Assembly: GCA_019638275.1 (NCBI GenBank)
Contig: JAHBUC010000001.1
Span: forward strand, 434,001 to 498,000
Origin: Cyclobacteriaceae bacterium
Lineage (GTDB): Bacteria; Bacteroidota; Bacteroidia; Cytophagales; Cyclobacteriaceae
Direction: 5' to 3'
Length of the DNA stretch: 64,000 bases
In this document: positions 17,919 through 28,300 of the stretch, piece after piece
Layout of the letters: each line of letters starts with the position of its first letter
Position numbering within the stretch: the first letter of the stretch is position 1
The notes under the pieces: generated by a model
Told to the model about the DNA's origin: nothing
The model's database searches: none
What the model saw: the letters and a program-made list of their open reading frames with translations, nothing else
Translations under genes and position numbers: made by a program

Positions 17919-19247
17919 TCAGTCCCTGTTTATACTTGTTAATCGTGGAATCACCAACAACTCGCGCTGCCTTCCATCTATATAGCGAAATCCGCTCTCA
18001 TCGAAGTAACCATCTTCTTCGAGCTGAATGCGAATCTCTTTCTTCCATTCCTGGATGTAAATGGAGGCATTGAGTTCGATGGAATAAGCGGTGTTGTAAT
18101 GCAACGGATAGTCACCGGTATACAGAACACCGCCCTGCATATCCCACATGCCTATGGTAGTACCGACTGCATGCCCGTGAAAACCTATCGGGTGTGTATA
18201 AATGGAGGGTGTGATTCCCTGCTCAATAGCTTGCTGTCGCGATTCCGCCAGTACCAGATTTCCGGTTTTGCCCGCCTTGAAGTTACCTGTAAGGATATCC
18301 TGCAATTTATTTCCGCGGGCAAACGCCATTTTCAGGTAATCTGGTGCGTCTGTTTCTCCAGGTTTTAAAATATAGGCATGCTGTTGCGTGTCGGTGTTCA
18401 GGCGCAGGTAGGTAATGCCAAAATCAACATGCAATAAATCGCCTGGAAGAATGACGTAAGGCTGCGGACGCTTGCTCATAATGGCTTCCGATTCGTTACG
18501 TTGAATGGAAACACTGGGTTGAAACCAGGTGTCCAGTTTAAGTTCTTTAATTTTTTCGCGATACCACCACACCACATCATCGGTTGTGGTAATGCCGGGA
18601 TGAATTACCTGTTCAGAGAATCCTTCAGCAATGATTTCATGTGCGATGCGACAGATTTGTTGGTAAATAATCATTTCGCGCTCGGTTCTGGTTTCTAACC
18701 AGCCTACGGCCAATTTTTCAGCAGAAACAACTTTGCTTTGATGCTTTTTGGCTAAGGCATTTATCATTTTTCGGTGATGCGAAAACGTGAGTCCATCGGC
18801 ATGGCCGTAATGATCGGAAAAGTTGACTCCGATTTTTTTTGGATTACGTTCATCAATCAGTTTGGCTAATTGTGCCCATTGATCGGGTTGAGCATCGGGA
18901 TCCCACGCGCGTTTGAAAATTTTCCCTACATCATAGCGCGATACAGCGAGGCATTCAATTTCTTTATCCGCTCCTCGATCAAACATCACCAGCATGGTGG
19001 TTCTGCGTGCAGCAAACCACGTGGCGGGCAAAAATGTACGGATTACCGGATCTTCATTGTATTCACTGCTGATGACTACCCACATATCGAAACCTTCCCT
19101 ACGCATAAGACTTGGCAACACTGTGCGTACGCGATCTTCAAGCAGTTCATCAATTACTTTGGCTTGTTCGCGCTGGGTTAGGATTACCGGGTACTGTGCT
19201 TGAGCGGTGATTGAAACTAAAATGATTACTAGATAGCAGAATCTCAT
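17919..19247 (-). CDS. Exported M24 family metallopeptidase (Xaa-Pro aminopeptidase-like)
   Basis: 442 residues from the ATG at 19247, chosen because it begins a signal peptide (MRFCYLVIILVSITAQAQ); a start 11 codons upstream is possible. The N-terminal creatinase-like domain includes DMWVVISSEYNEDP. The C-terminal pita-bread domain has the M24 metal ligands: Asp in HVDFGI, Asp in RLNTDTQ, His in GFHGHAVG, Glu in YSIELNAS and Glu in IQLEEDGYF. Such enzymes release the N-terminal residue before proline. Export of an M24 peptidase is common in Bacteroidota. No operon partner is evident. Confidence 0.88.
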   Translation of the reverse strand: MRFCYLVIILVSITAQAQYPVILTQREQAKVIDELLEDRVRTVLPSLMRREGFDMWVVISSEYNEDPVIRTFLPATWFAARRTTMLVMFDRGADKEIECLAVSRYDVGKIFKRAWDPDAQPDQWAQLAKLIDERNPKKIGVNFSDHYGHADGLTFSHHRKMINALAKKHQSKVVSAEKLAVGWLETRTEREMIIYQQICRIAHEIIAEGFSEQVIHPGITTTDDVVWWYREKIKELKLDTWFQPSVSIQRNESEAIMSKRPQPYVILPGDLLHVDFGITYLRLNTDTQQHAYILKPGETDAPDYLKMAFARGNKLQDILTGNFKAGKTGNLVLAESRQQAIEQGITPSIYTHPIGFHGHAVGTTIGMWDMQGGVLYTGDYPLHYNTAYSIELNASIYIQEWKKEIRIQLEEDGYFDESGFRYIDGRQRELLVIPRLTSINRD

Positions 19248-19284
19248 AAAAAAATTACGATTTACTTTTTTTGAAACCAAATGA

Positions 19285-19842
19285 TTATAAGTCTAGACTA
19301 AGCACGCATCGTTCGTTTTTCAGAACTTCAAGTGCGCGTTCTACTTCAATATGTGATCTTGCGTCATCCATCTGTTCGCGCACAGCATTTTTGATTTCCT
19401 TCATGCGCATGGCCTCAATAAACCGTTTTACGTCTTCCCGGTTTTCGAGAATCAGTTTGGGCACAGGCGTTGGTTTATCGTTGTCATCCTTGGCAACCAT
19501 GGTAAAGAAGGATGAGTTGGTGTGTTTGGTTACATGTGTTTTTACGTTCAGCGCTTCTACGCGAATGCCCACCACCATGGATGATCGCCCGACATAATTC
19601 ACGGAACCATGCAGGGAAACCAATTCACCCACTTCAACGGGTTGAAGAAACTCCACTTTGTCTACCGTAACGGTTACACAATAGGTTCCGGAATGTTTGC
19701 TCGCACAGGCGTATGCAACCTTATCCATTAACGAAAGCAAAATACCTCCGTGAATTTTCCCTCCAAAGTTTGCATAGGCGGGAATCATCAATTCCGTTAT
19801 GGTAGTCTGTGAGTATTTAACGGGAAGGGCTTCATCCTGCAT
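19285..19842 (-). CDS. Acyl-CoA thioesterase (hotdog fold, BFIT/Acot7-like)
   Basis: 185 residues from the ATG at 19842. A longer frame extends to 19995 but its N-terminal 51 residues overlap the MATE gene and look non-coding. The hotdog domain includes ELMIPAYANFGGKIHGGILLSLMDKVAYACASKHSG, the N-x-x-G-x-x-H-G-G motif of cytosolic acyl-CoA hydrolases, and VDKVEFLQPVEVGELVSLHGSVNYVGRSSM. It hydrolyses acyl-CoA to fatty acid and CoA in the cytoplasm. A helical tail of about 60 residues follows and ends in NERCVLSLDL. Confidence 0.9.
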   Translation of the reverse strand: MQDEALPVKYSQTTITELMIPAYANFGGKIHGGILLSLMDKVAYACASKHSGTYCVTVTVDKVEFLQPVEVGELVSLHGSVNYVGRSSMVVGIRVEALNVKTHVTKHTNSSFFTMVAKDDNDKPTPVPKLILENREDVKRFIEAMRMKEIKNAVREQMDDARSHIEVERALEVLKNERCVLSLDL

Positions 19843-19889
19843 AACAAAAAATTTATGGCATTGAAGATAGGGGAATCCTGAAAATACTC

Positions 19890-21239
19890 CTATTCGGTTG
19901 TGACAGAAGTGTGCAAGAGTTTTTTGCTGAGCATAGCAAACCGAACAAACATGGCCGTTGCGGTTATGGTAAGTCCAATCAATAGCCCCATCCATATTCC
20001 GTTAGCACCATAATTCAGTTTAAAACCAAGCCAATACCCTAAAGGCAAGCTAATTACCCAGTAGGCTACGAAAATCATCAGTGACGGAATTTTTACATCC
20101 TGCAATCCGCGCAAAGCGCCAGCGCAAACTACCTGCATGCCATCAGAAAGTTGGAACAGTCCGGCAATGATCAATAGCGGAGCAGCCATTGAAATTACGG
20201 ACTGATCATCAATATACAGCAAGGGCAGCTCATGTCGCCACACTACAAAGGCAACTCCCCAAACGGTCATAATAATAAGCGCCATGCCCATTAGCGTAAA
20301 ACCGGCCATGCGCAGCGTAGGTATGTCGCGTTGGCCAAGATAACTTCCTACACGAATAGTTGCGGCTGCACCAAGCCCAGAGGTAGTCATGTAACTGATG
20401 GTAGCCAGGTTGATGGCAATTTGATGCGCAGCCAATGCTGTTGTGCCAAGCCAACCCATCATAATGGCCGAGAAGCCAAACGCACTCACTTCAAAAATAA
20501 ATTGAATACCGGCAGGTATGCCTATGTTGAGCATGCGGCTGATGAGTTTGCGTGAATAATTGCCAAAGGCAAACCCGGCCCGGTAGTCGGTAAATTTTTT
20601 TCCGTAGTAGATATAGAGCATCATAAGTGCCCCCATTAATACACGTGAAATTAACGTGGCCCATCCTGCGCCATTCAAGCCCATTTCTGGGAAACCATAC
20701 TTTCCATAAATAAGCAAATAGTTGAGCAACACATTTAACAGGTTACAAGCAATAACAATAATCATCGCCATGCGTGTGCTGTGCAGCCCTTCGCCAAACT
20801 GGCGATAGGTTTGAAAAACCATGAACGGAACGATCGATAACGAAATGATATACAGATACGGGATCGACAACACCACAACATCTTCGGGTTGATTGATGTG
20901 ATGAAGCAACGGACCGGTAACAAGTATGATGATCAGTAAAACAAACCCGGTAACCAGGTTGATGACGATTCCATGCCGTAATAAATCGGTAATAGACTTT
21001 TTATCTTGCTTACCATCGGCTTCTGCTACAAACGGTGTAATCGCATAAGAAACCCCAATGCCAAAGGTGAGCAACAACATAAACACTACATTGGCCAGCG
21101 AAGAGGCCGCCAACGGAGTTGCACCCGTTCGGCCGATCATGATGCTGTCGGCAACACCGGTCATCACTTGGCCCAGCATGCTGATCATTACCGGGTAGGC
21201 CAACAAGAAGTTGGTTTTAAAATGTTGCTTGATTGTCAT
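19890..21239 (-). CDS. MATE family multidrug efflux transporter
   Basis: 449 residues with twelve hydrophobic helices. MATE features include YPVMISMLGQVMTGVADSIMIGRTGATPLAA at the N terminus and the repeat of this arrangement in the second half (GIPAGIQFIFEVSAFGFSAIMMGWLGTTALAAHQIAINLATISYM). It exports drugs or metabolites using Na+ or H+ at the inner membrane. It shares base 21239 with the upstream Nudix gene and so is likely co-transcribed with it. The substrate is unknown. Confidence 0.93.
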   Translation of the reverse strand: MTIKQHFKTNFLLAYPVMISMLGQVMTGVADSIMIGRTGATPLAASSLANVVFMLLLTFGIGVSYAITPFVAEADGKQDKKSITDLLRHGIVINLVTGFVLLIIILVTGPLLHHINQPEDVVVLSIPYLYIISLSIVPFMVFQTYRQFGEGLHSTRMAMIIVIACNLLNVLLNYLLIYGKYGFPEMGLNGAGWATLISRVLMGALMMLYIYYGKKFTDYRAGFAFGNYSRKLISRMLNIGIPAGIQFIFEVSAFGFSAIMMGWLGTTALAAHQIAINLATISYMTTSGLGAAATIRVGSYLGQRDIPTLRMAGFTLMGMALIIMTVWGVAFVVWRHELPLLYIDDQSVISMAAPLLIIAGLFQLSDGMQVVCAGALRGLQDVKIPSLMIFVAYWVISLPLGYWLGFKLNYGANGIWMGLLIGLTITATAMFVRFAMLSKKLLHTSVTTE

Positions 21240-21781
21240 TATAAATTTTTCATGCGGGCCACTTTCAACAAGCCGGCCACGCTGATGCTGTCAGTTATTT
21301 TTCCATCCATCACCATACTTACGGCTTCTTGCAAGGAAAGTTTTTTCACTACCAGATCGGCTTCAGTTTCTTCACGATCATCTGCTCCTTGTGTTAAATC
21401 TTCCGCCAAAAAAACAAATCCCTCTTCATCAGTAACCGAATTGGAGGTGTGTATGCGCATCAGTAATGTCCACTTGTTGGCTGTAAGTCCGGTTTCTTCT
21501 TTGAGTTCGCGTTTGGCAGCCTCCAGCGGTTCGGTATCCATGGCGCCACCACCTTCAGGAATTTCCCAGGAATACTCATTTAAGGTATAGCGGTACTGAC
21601 CGACCAGCCAGGTGTTACCGTTTTCATCGACCGGTATTATGCCAATCGCTTTATTTTTAAAGTGTACTTTTCCATAAATGCCTTTTCCGCCTGCGGGGTT
21701 GAGCACATCATGTTCCGTTACCTGAATCCATTTATTGCTGTAAACTTCGCGTGTGGTCAGGGTAGTCCAGGGATTGTTCAT
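21239..21781 (-). CDS. Nudix hydrolase (ADP-ribose pyrophosphatase type)
   Basis: 180 residues. The Nudix box is complete: GGGAMDTEPLEAAKRELKEE plus TGL near residues 78-100, matching GX5EX7REUXEEXGU. The preceding VGQYRYTLNEYSWEIPEGG is the hallmark of the ADP-ribose pyrophosphatase branch (NudF/ADPRase), which hydrolyses ADP-ribose to AMP and ribose 5-phosphate. It heads a two-gene unit with the MATE transporter. Confidence 0.92.
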   Translation of the reverse strand: MNNPWTTLTTREVYSNKWIQVTEHDVLNPAGGKGIYGKVHFKNKAIGIIPVDENGNTWLVGQYRYTLNEYSWEIPEGGGAMDTEPLEAAKRELKEETGLTANKWTLLMRIHTSNSVTDEEGFVFLAEDLTQGADDREETEADLVVKKLSLQEAVSMVMDGKITDSISVAGLLKVARMKNL

Positions 21782-21787
21782 GTGCTT

Positions 21788-21870
21788 TGCTCAGAATTTT
21801 CGACTCAAGATTCAAAATAATACTGAGAAATGATTGAGAACCTTGAATTTTGAATGGTGAATTGTGATTT
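21788..21870. repeat. Degenerate short-word repeat ahead of rnhB
   Basis: The spacer between the divergent Nudix and rnhB genes repeats variants of TTGAATTTTGAATGGTGAATTGTG and of its complement (GATTCAAAATAAT). It reads as a decayed tandem array of a roughly 7-base word. It probably also contains the promoters of both genes, which I cannot pin down. Confidence 0.4.
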
Positions 21871-21882
21871 TTGAAGAAACCT

Positions 21883-22494
21883 ATGCCCAGACTCCGTTCG
21901 TCCTTTACCAAAGATTTAATTGAAGCCGGTTGCGATGAGGCCGGACGTGGTTGTTTGGCTGGGCCTGTTGTAGCGGCAGCGGTTATACTTCCCCAAAAAT
22001 ACCGGCACAAAAAACTTACCGATTCAAAGCAACTATCGGCTGATGAGCGATTGGCTTTGCGCGAAGATATCATTCGGGATGCAGAAGCGTGGGCAGTGGC
22101 CGAAGTTTCGCATGCTGAAATTGACGTAATCAATATTTTAAATGCCTCATACAAGGCCATGCATTTGGCGGTTGATCAACTTACCATCCGGCCCGAGTTG
22201 TTGCTGATTGATGGTAACCGCTTTAAGCCGTATGGCGAGGTTCCGTTTGAATGCATTGTAAAAGGCGATGGAAAATTTCTATCCATAGCCGCGGCCAGTG
22301 TATTAGCAAAGACCTATCGGGATGAGCTCATGCATAAACTGGCCATTCAATATCCTGGTTATGGATGGGAAACGAATGTCGGGTATCCTACGCCCGCGCA
22401 TCGCGATGGCATTAAGTTGCTCGGTATTACACCCTACCACCGTAAGTCCTTTCAACTCATACCTTCCCAACTGGAGTTAATTTTTGAATCCTGA
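21883..22494 (+). CDS. rnhB: Ribonuclease HII
   Basis: 203 residues from the ATG at 21883; an in-frame TTG four codons earlier is less likely. Cleaves the RNA strand of RNA/DNA hybrids and excises single ribonucleotides from DNA. The N-terminal DEAGRGCLAGPV block carries the catalytic Asp-Glu pair (residues 18 and 19). Further motifs are TDSKQLS, LLIDGN with the third acidic residue, and KGDGKFLSIAAASVLAKTYRD. The usual C-terminal H-R-x-S region is PYHRKSFQ. Followed after 5 bases by the DUF3667 gene. Confidence 0.96.
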   Translation: MPRLRSSFTKDLIEAGCDEAGRGCLAGPVVAAAVILPQKYRHKKLTDSKQLSADERLALREDIIRDAEAWAVAEVSHAEIDVINILNASYKAMHLAVDQLTIRPELLLIDGNRFKPYGEVPFECIVKGDGKFLSIAAASVLAKTYRDELMHKLAIQYPGYGWETNVGYPTPAHRDGIKLLGITPYHRKSFQLIPSQLELIFES

Positions 22495-22499
22495 CTTTG

Positions 22500-23387
22500 A
22501 TGAGACTCTTCTCCAGAAAACGTACGGATTTATTTGATTATGCGGTTGCCCGCGAGTGCCTTAATTGCGGCACTTCCTTTCAGGGAAAATTTTGCAATCG
22601 GTGCGGTGAAAAGGTGGTGGATAAACGTGAGCGATCAATCCGTCATTTCGTTGGTGAAGTTCTGAATGCGTTTACATTTTTAGATGGAAAGTTTCCGCGG
22701 TCTGTAAAATCCATACTCTTTCATCCAGGAAAGCTTGCATCTGATAATGTGAGAGGAGTCCGGGTTCCATATATGAAGCCTGTTTCTTTATTTTTTGTTG
22801 CTAACTTTCTTTATTTTCTGTTTCCATTTTCAGAAGTATTTAATACTTCTCTTAACTCACAACTAAAGTACCAGGAGCACAGCGAACTGGCTCAACAGAT
22901 GGTACAGGAAAAGGTAGCCGTGAGGGGCTTGACATTTGCAGATTTTGAAATATCATACAATGACGCTTCAAAAGATTGGGCTAAATTATTGCTAATCGTG
23001 ATTGTTTTCATGTTCTCCCTTGTGTTGGGGATTGTTAATTACTCGAAAAAGAGATTTTATGCCGATCACCTCACAGCATCTTTCGAGTACATGGCCTACA
23101 CCTTGCTGTTCACCACCATAGCCATTACTTCTATATTAGTCCTCGTTGTAAGGATAGCAGAGAATATGAATGTGGATTTGCTATGGATTTTTAATGATGA
23201 AAAGAAACTCTTGTTGCCATTAATTGCCATCAGCACACTTCAGTTTTTATGGCGAATGCAACTTCGATTCTACGCCAATCATTGGCTGCTGTCAATGTTC
23301 AAGGCTTTGCTTTTGTTTTTTGGATTTTTCGGAGTAGTAATGGTTTACCGCTTTATTCTGTTTTTTGTAACGTTTTGGTCGGTTTAA
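22500..23387 (+). CDS. DUF3667 membrane protein with zinc ribbon
   Basis: 295 residues from ATG at 22500. An N-terminal zinc ribbon has two CxxC pairs, CLNCG and CNRCG (about residues 20-40). Then follows the DUF3667 core, IRHFVGEVLNAFTFLDGKFPRSVKSILFHPGK split over about 49-80, with the PGK turn. About five hydrophobic helices follow, from KPVSLFFVANFLYFLFPF to ALLLFFGFFGVVMVYRFILFFVTFW. The family is common in Bacteroidota and has no known function. Confidence 0.88.
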   Translation: MRLFSRKRTDLFDYAVARECLNCGTSFQGKFCNRCGEKVVDKRERSIRHFVGEVLNAFTFLDGKFPRSVKSILFHPGKLASDNVRGVRVPYMKPVSLFFVANFLYFLFPFSEVFNTSLNSQLKYQEHSELAQQMVQEKVAVRGLTFADFEISYNDASKDWAKLLLIVIVFMFSLVLGIVNYSKKRFYADHLTASFEYMAYTLLFTTIAITSILVLVVRIAENMNVDLLWIFNDEKKLLLPLIAISTLQFLWRMQLRFYANHWLLSMFKALLLFFGFFGVVMVYRFILFFVTFWSV

Positions 23388-23524
23388 ACCATCATTTTTC
23401 AAGTCCATTCAACGACTAAATGTGGTGCAGAAAGAGAATTTGACTACTTCCTGAACGATTGCCTTAAGGATTGTCAACATTTCCTTAACTTTAGTTACCT
23501 GAGCATATCTAAAACCTAATACTT

Positions 23525-23740
23525 ATGAAGAAAACTGCATTTATTCTTGCTACGACTGTAATGTTACTTGCCTGTGGGGGAAAGGAATCCACAGAAACGG
23601 AGGTTCTTACCAAAGAACAGGAGGAACAGGTTGTTGAAGAGACTACGCAAGAGTTGAATCAACGTGTTAATGACATCTCTACGCAGGCGGATAGCCTCAC
23701 CAGAGCAGCGGACTCATTATTAAACTCTATTAATAACTGA
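23525..23740 (+). CDS. Small lipoprotein
   Basis: 71 residues. The signal ends in a lipobox LLAC (Cys17), followed by GGKES. The mature part is acidic and helical, with a coiled-coil look (EEQVVEETTQELNQRVNDISTQADSLTRAADSLLNSI). It is 5 bases upstream of the next gene, so the two are probably co-transcribed. No family recognised. Confidence 0.72.
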   Translation: MKKTAFILATTVMLLACGGKESTETEVLTKEQEEQVVEETTQELNQRVNDISTQADSLTRAADSLLNSINN

Positions 23741-23745
23741 CCTTT

Positions 23746-24420
23746 ATGAAAAAGATAATTTTAACTGTATTCATAGCATTTTTTCTGTGTTTGATTCTGG
23801 ACCATTCAGTAATGGCGCAGGGGAAAAGCCAGGAGAAGAAAAACGAAAAGACTGATAAGCCTGAAAAATCAGAAGATAAAGGTAAACCGGAAAATCCGGA
23901 CAAACCCGAAAAACCTTCGCAAGAGAAACAAGAAAAGGAGAAAGGCAAACCTGCTGAACCGGGAAAGGCTGCTGAAAAGGGAAAACCTGTTACGGATAAG
24001 AATGAGAAAGCCGATTTGGACGATAAGGCGAAAGCCAAGGAAAAAGCAGATGATGCATCAAAAGGAAAGGGTAATGCTTATGGCCGCAATAAAGGAGATT
24101 TAAGTGGCAGAGAGTTTGGGCAGTTGCGATCACAAGAAGCAAGGAATAAGATGAAGGCAGAGCTTGAAGAGTCGGATAAGCAATTGGAAGCAAAAGAGCA
24201 GGAGGTTAAAACCAGTCGATCTAAAATCGAAGAAGCACTTGAAAAAATAAGAAAGGAGCGAGAGGAGAAAAAAGTGTCTGAAAAGGATTATGAAGAGAAG
24301 AAAAGTGCATTTGAAAAACTGAAGGAAAGATTGGGTGAATCGGAAAAGGAGATTACGGAGGAGCGCTCAAAAATCAAAAAAGCGCTGGAGGATTTAAAGA
24401 AAGAAGAAACCCAGCAGTGA
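23746..24420 (+). CDS. Exported Lys/Glu/Pro-rich coiled-coil protein
   Basis: 224 residues, signal peptide KKIILTVFIAFFLCLILDHSVMAQ. Residues 27-100 are low complexity, made of Lys, Glu, Pro, Asp and Gly (KPEKSEDKGKPENPDKPEKP). Residues about 125-224 form a long charged helix (LEESDKQLEAKEQEVKTSRS, then further heptads). It resembles no enzyme. A structural or periplasmic spacer role is only a guess. A strong terminator follows at 24442. Confidence 0.68.
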   Translation: MKKIILTVFIAFFLCLILDHSVMAQGKSQEKKNEKTDKPEKSEDKGKPENPDKPEKPSQEKQEKEKGKPAEPGKAAEKGKPVTDKNEKADLDDKAKAKEKADDASKGKGNAYGRNKGDLSGREFGQLRSQEARNKMKAELEESDKQLEAKEQEVKTSRSKIEEALEKIRKEREEKKVSEKDYEEKKSAFEKLKERLGESEKEITEERSKIKKALEDLKKEETQQ

Positions 24421-24441
24421 TTGAGGAATAAAGAGTTAAGA

Positions 24442-24467
24442 AGCCATCTGAAAAGGTGGCTTTTTTT
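24442..24467 (+). terminator. Rho-independent terminator after the Lys/Glu-rich gene
   Basis: Stem AGCCATC (24442-24448) pairs with GGTGGCT (24455-24461) with one T-G wobble and loop TGAAAA. It is followed directly by a run of seven T. It ends the lipoprotein and Lys/Glu-rich transcript. Confidence 0.88.
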
Positions 24468-24514
24468 GTGAGTAAGTATGGATGAACATTTTTAAACTTT
24501 TTTAAGTTTTAAGG

Positions 24515-24522
24515 TACTTTTG
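24515..24522 (+). promoter_or_regulatory. Candidate Bacteroidota -7 element for the NRDE gene
   Basis: TACTTTTG matches the TAnnTTTG consensus of Bacteroidota primary-sigma promoters and ends 16 bases before the ATG at 24539. The upstream stretch is T-rich but has no clear TTG -33 box, so the call is tentative. Confidence 0.4.
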
Positions 24523-24538
24523 AAGTTCAACAAATACT

Positions 24539-25303
24539 ATGTGCCTGATATTTATTGGCCTGAATCAACACCCCGAATACAAGCTGATCATTGCGGCCAA
24601 CCGCGATGAATTCTATAAACGAAAAACAGCTCCGGCTCATTTTTGGGAGGATCACCCGCATATTTTGGGCGGGCGCGACCTGGAAGCAGGCGGCACGTGG
24701 ATGGGCATGTCGAAGCAGGGAAAAATCAGTATGGTTACTAATTACCGTGATCTTCGTAATCTAAAAGAAGTTGCTCCATCACGCGGTCATCTTGTTTCCG
24801 ATTTCCTGTTAAATGGAGATCAACCACATGAATATGGGCAACACGTACTGGCAAAAGGCGAAGCATACAACGGTTTCAATTTGGTGTTTGGCTGGCCGGA
24901 TGAACTTTTATATTATTCCAATTATTCGAACAGCATTCAGCCATTGCCAAACGGAATTCATGGGTTAAGCAATCATTTGCTGAACACCCCATGGCCAAAA
25001 GTTGAACGAGGTAAGTCTAAATTCGCAGCGTTACTCGAATCGAAGAAACCCGATGCACATTCGCTTTTCGAATTGCTCTACGATGAGAATCGTGCCGCTG
25101 ACGATCAACTTCCTGATACCGGCCTAAGCCTAGAGCGTGAACGGGTACTTTCGTCTATGTTTATCAAAAGTCCGGATTATGGAACCCGTTGTTCAACAGT
25201 TTTGCTGATTGATCATAGCAATCATGTGCGTTTTATAGAGCGTGTATACGATCTGAATACGTTTGATTATGCACAAAACGAATTCGATTTTGCAATCGAA
25301 TGA
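24539..25303 (+). CDS. NRDE family protein (TANGO2 homologue)
   Basis: 254 residues. It begins MCLIFIG with Cys2 at the position of the presumed nucleophile, followed by the signature AANRDEFYKRKTAPAHFW at residues 20-37 and GGRDLEAGGTWMG. Later conserved parts are NYRD, GFNLVFG and YGTRCSTVLLID. The fold is thought to be Ntn-hydrolase-like. TANGO2 proteins have been linked to haem handling and lipid metabolism in eukaryotes, but the bacterial role is open. Confidence 0.92.
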   Translation: MCLIFIGLNQHPEYKLIIAANRDEFYKRKTAPAHFWEDHPHILGGRDLEAGGTWMGMSKQGKISMVTNYRDLRNLKEVAPSRGHLVSDFLLNGDQPHEYGQHVLAKGEAYNGFNLVFGWPDELLYYSNYSNSIQPLPNGIHGLSNHLLNTPWPKVERGKSKFAALLESKKPDAHSLFELLYDENRAADDQLPDTGLSLERERVLSSMFIKSPDYGTRCSTVLLIDHSNHVRFIERVYDLNTFDYAQNEFDFAIE

Positions 25304-28300
25304 TTACTGAATAACCAGTTTGAAAATTTCCCCAAGCTGGGTGCGTACAATGTACAAACCCGGAGCAAGGTCAGTTGTGTCAAAACCTTCCGCTTCGGTA
25401 TAGGTGCCAATGATTTGATTTAGGTTGTTGATCACTACTGCGTTTACTTTCCGGTTAAACGTTACCCATTGTTTGCCTGCCGGGTTCGGATATACAATAA
25501 AGGGATCTTCCCCTCGTCTTACAGAAACTAATCCGGAGTACGTTACCGTTCCATCAAAATCAATTTGCTTGAGGCGGTAATAGGATAATCCCGCTAACGG
25601 CTGCTCATCCAGCAAGGAGTAGTTTATCGGCTGTGTTGTTGTGCCGGCCCCATCAATTCTGGCTATTTGGGTAAAATCAAAACCATCTTTGGAGCGCTCT
25701 ATTTCGAACGCTTCATTGTTTAACTCCGATGTTGTTCGCCATTCGAGTAGTATGGAAGTTTCGGGTGTTATGCTTGCCCTGAACCATTCCAGTTCAACCG
25801 GTAACGGATTTTGTGCATCGGTTGAAGCGAGTGTAAACGGACTAAAACTGGTGACAGCTGCTGAAGTGATGATGGTACCATTTGTCGGTGTTCCTGTGGT
25901 GCCTCCATTTCCCTGATCAACCCAGTTGGTGCCTGTCCAGCGTGTTACGCGTAGTGTAGCCGGGCTGGTAATGTAGCCAGGATTACAGGCAGCTTCATTC
26001 CAGCTAAGGGTTACAAATACATTCGATGCGCCAACATTTCTGTCGAGTGTCCAGTATTCGCAACCACTTACTGTCCAGAAGGAAGGATCCCAGACAGCTG
26101 GAGTCCCCAGCGAATGATTTTGATTGAAGTACTGTGCTGTGAAGGCATGCGTTGTAGTGGTGGGCGCTGAAATGGAAATCGGGCGGTAGAATCCATTATC
26201 CCCTACAGGAAAATCAAAAGCATCATTTCCGGTTTTGCGCACGGGGCCATCAACGTAACTTGCATCATTGGCACCAGTGGCTGTAGCGTTATCAGCAAAG
26301 TTCAAAAAATTAACTGCATCGGTGTTGATTATACCTGTGCCAAACGTGGCATCAATGCTAACCGTAACATCGGTGGTCAGTGTTATTTGTTGAGCGGATT
26401 TATTGGTCGAGATTCTTCTGAAAATGGGCGAGGGTGTTCCGCCAGTTTTGGTGATGGTTTGTGAGTTTGCGCCCACGAAATTTACGATGCCTGTTCCTCC
26501 AGCCAATGTAACGACTGAGTTGGCGTTGATGGTTATGTTTGATGCAAAAGCACTGGTCAGGTTAAATGCTGGAAAAAGTGCTCCGGTAGATGTTTTGGAA
26601 AAGGTTACAGGACCATTGAAAGTATCACCTGCTCCATTTGCCAGGAGCATTTGTGCTGTACTTGCATTTGTGATGACTGTTGTCCCATTAAATGTATTCC
26701 CTCCATTGCTGTTGTTGGTTGTAGCACCTGTTTTGGTGATAGAGGCATCACCATTGAAAGTACCACCTTCCAAATATACTTGCGGAGATTGGAATGTAAC
26801 ATTTCCGTTGAAAACGGTTGATGTACCAATTGTCAAGATGGCTGTTCCGGTCAGGGTTAAATTTTGAGGCGTTGCTCCAACCTGAGTGATTCGCCTGAAT
26901 CTTAGTTCACCCGTGGTGAACGATCCAATATTCAATGTCTGGCCTGCAGCTAATGTAGAAGATCCGCCAGCAGAGTTTGAAATTATAATCCCGCTTCCGG
27001 AGGTACCGGTAAAAGTAATGGAGCCATTAAATTCATTACCAGCTGATGCTTCAGCAAAACGAAGCCAACTTGTTCCAGTGTTGGATGCTGACAAGGAAGC
27101 GTTAAAAATATCAGGATTTGTGTTGGCCAGAATAAATTGGCCGCTACCCGAATTGGTAATGGTTGTTGTCGCGTTGAAGGTATTGCCTCCGGTACTTGTA
27201 TTATCCGTTGCACCGGTTTTAGCAATAGAGGTTATTCCGTTGTAGGTTCCCCCCTGAAGAAAGACCTGAGGCCCACTGAAATTTACATTTCCATTAAACA
27301 ACACGCTTGGCCCCAGTATGAGCCTGCTTGTTCCGGTTACTGCCAGATTTTGTGCAGTCGCACCGGATTGTGTGAATCTTCTGATGGCCAGATCTCCCGT
27401 AGTAAACCCTGATCCACCTACGGAAATTGTTCTGCCAGATGCTAAAGTTGCTGTGCCACCTCCACTTTGACTAAAGAAGATTCCGCCTCCCGCAGTAGAA
27501 TTCACGATAATGTTGCCATTGAATGTAGTACCGGGTACGTTGTCGGCAAGGCGAATAGATCCGGCACCTGAATTATTTAAAGTGAGTTCACTGTTAAATT
27601 GATCTATTGCATTTAACGCAAAACGGAACCATCCGCTGCCTGAGTTAGCAATGGTTGTTACACCATTAAAGGTATTGCCACCGTTGCTATCATTATTTGT
27701 CGCACCTGTTTTTTCCAGGTATGTAGTTCCGTTAAAAGTTGTTCCGTCAAGTTCAAATTGTGCTGATCGGAAATCTACAACACCATTGAATGTGGTGGCA
27801 GGACCAAGTTCCAGCACAGCAGTGCCTGTTAGCAACAGTGTTTGTGGTTCGGCACCCAATTGTGTAAATCTTCTGAGGCTTAAATAACCACTGCTGTAAC
27901 CCAGGCCTCCAACGAGAAGTGAACCGCCCGTGGCCAGCGTTGATGATGCACTTGCCTGACTGGATATGTAAATACCACTACTTCCGAGAGTTGAATTAAA
28001 AGTAATGTTTCCGTTAAACTCATTTCCTGCAACACTACGCGCAAGTGAAATCAGGTTAGAGCCCGTGTTGGTAATAGTCAGGTCACTGTTGAATATATCC
28101 GGAGCGATATCGGCTGAATAGAAGTATCCGCTTCCTGAGTTTACAAGTGTAGTAATACCATTAAATACGTTGCCGCCATTGCTGGCATTATTGCCTGCCC
28201 CATTTTTTTCCAGGTAAGCTGTTCCATTAAAGGTAGTTCCGTTTAGCAAGAGTTGTGGAGAGCGGAAATCTACATCTCCACCAAAGGAAGAAGTAGGACC

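Noticed and set aside
19843..19995. Longer N terminus for the thioesterase
   Set aside because: The extra part lies antiparallel-like inside the MATE C-terminal region in another frame and lacks hotdog similarity.
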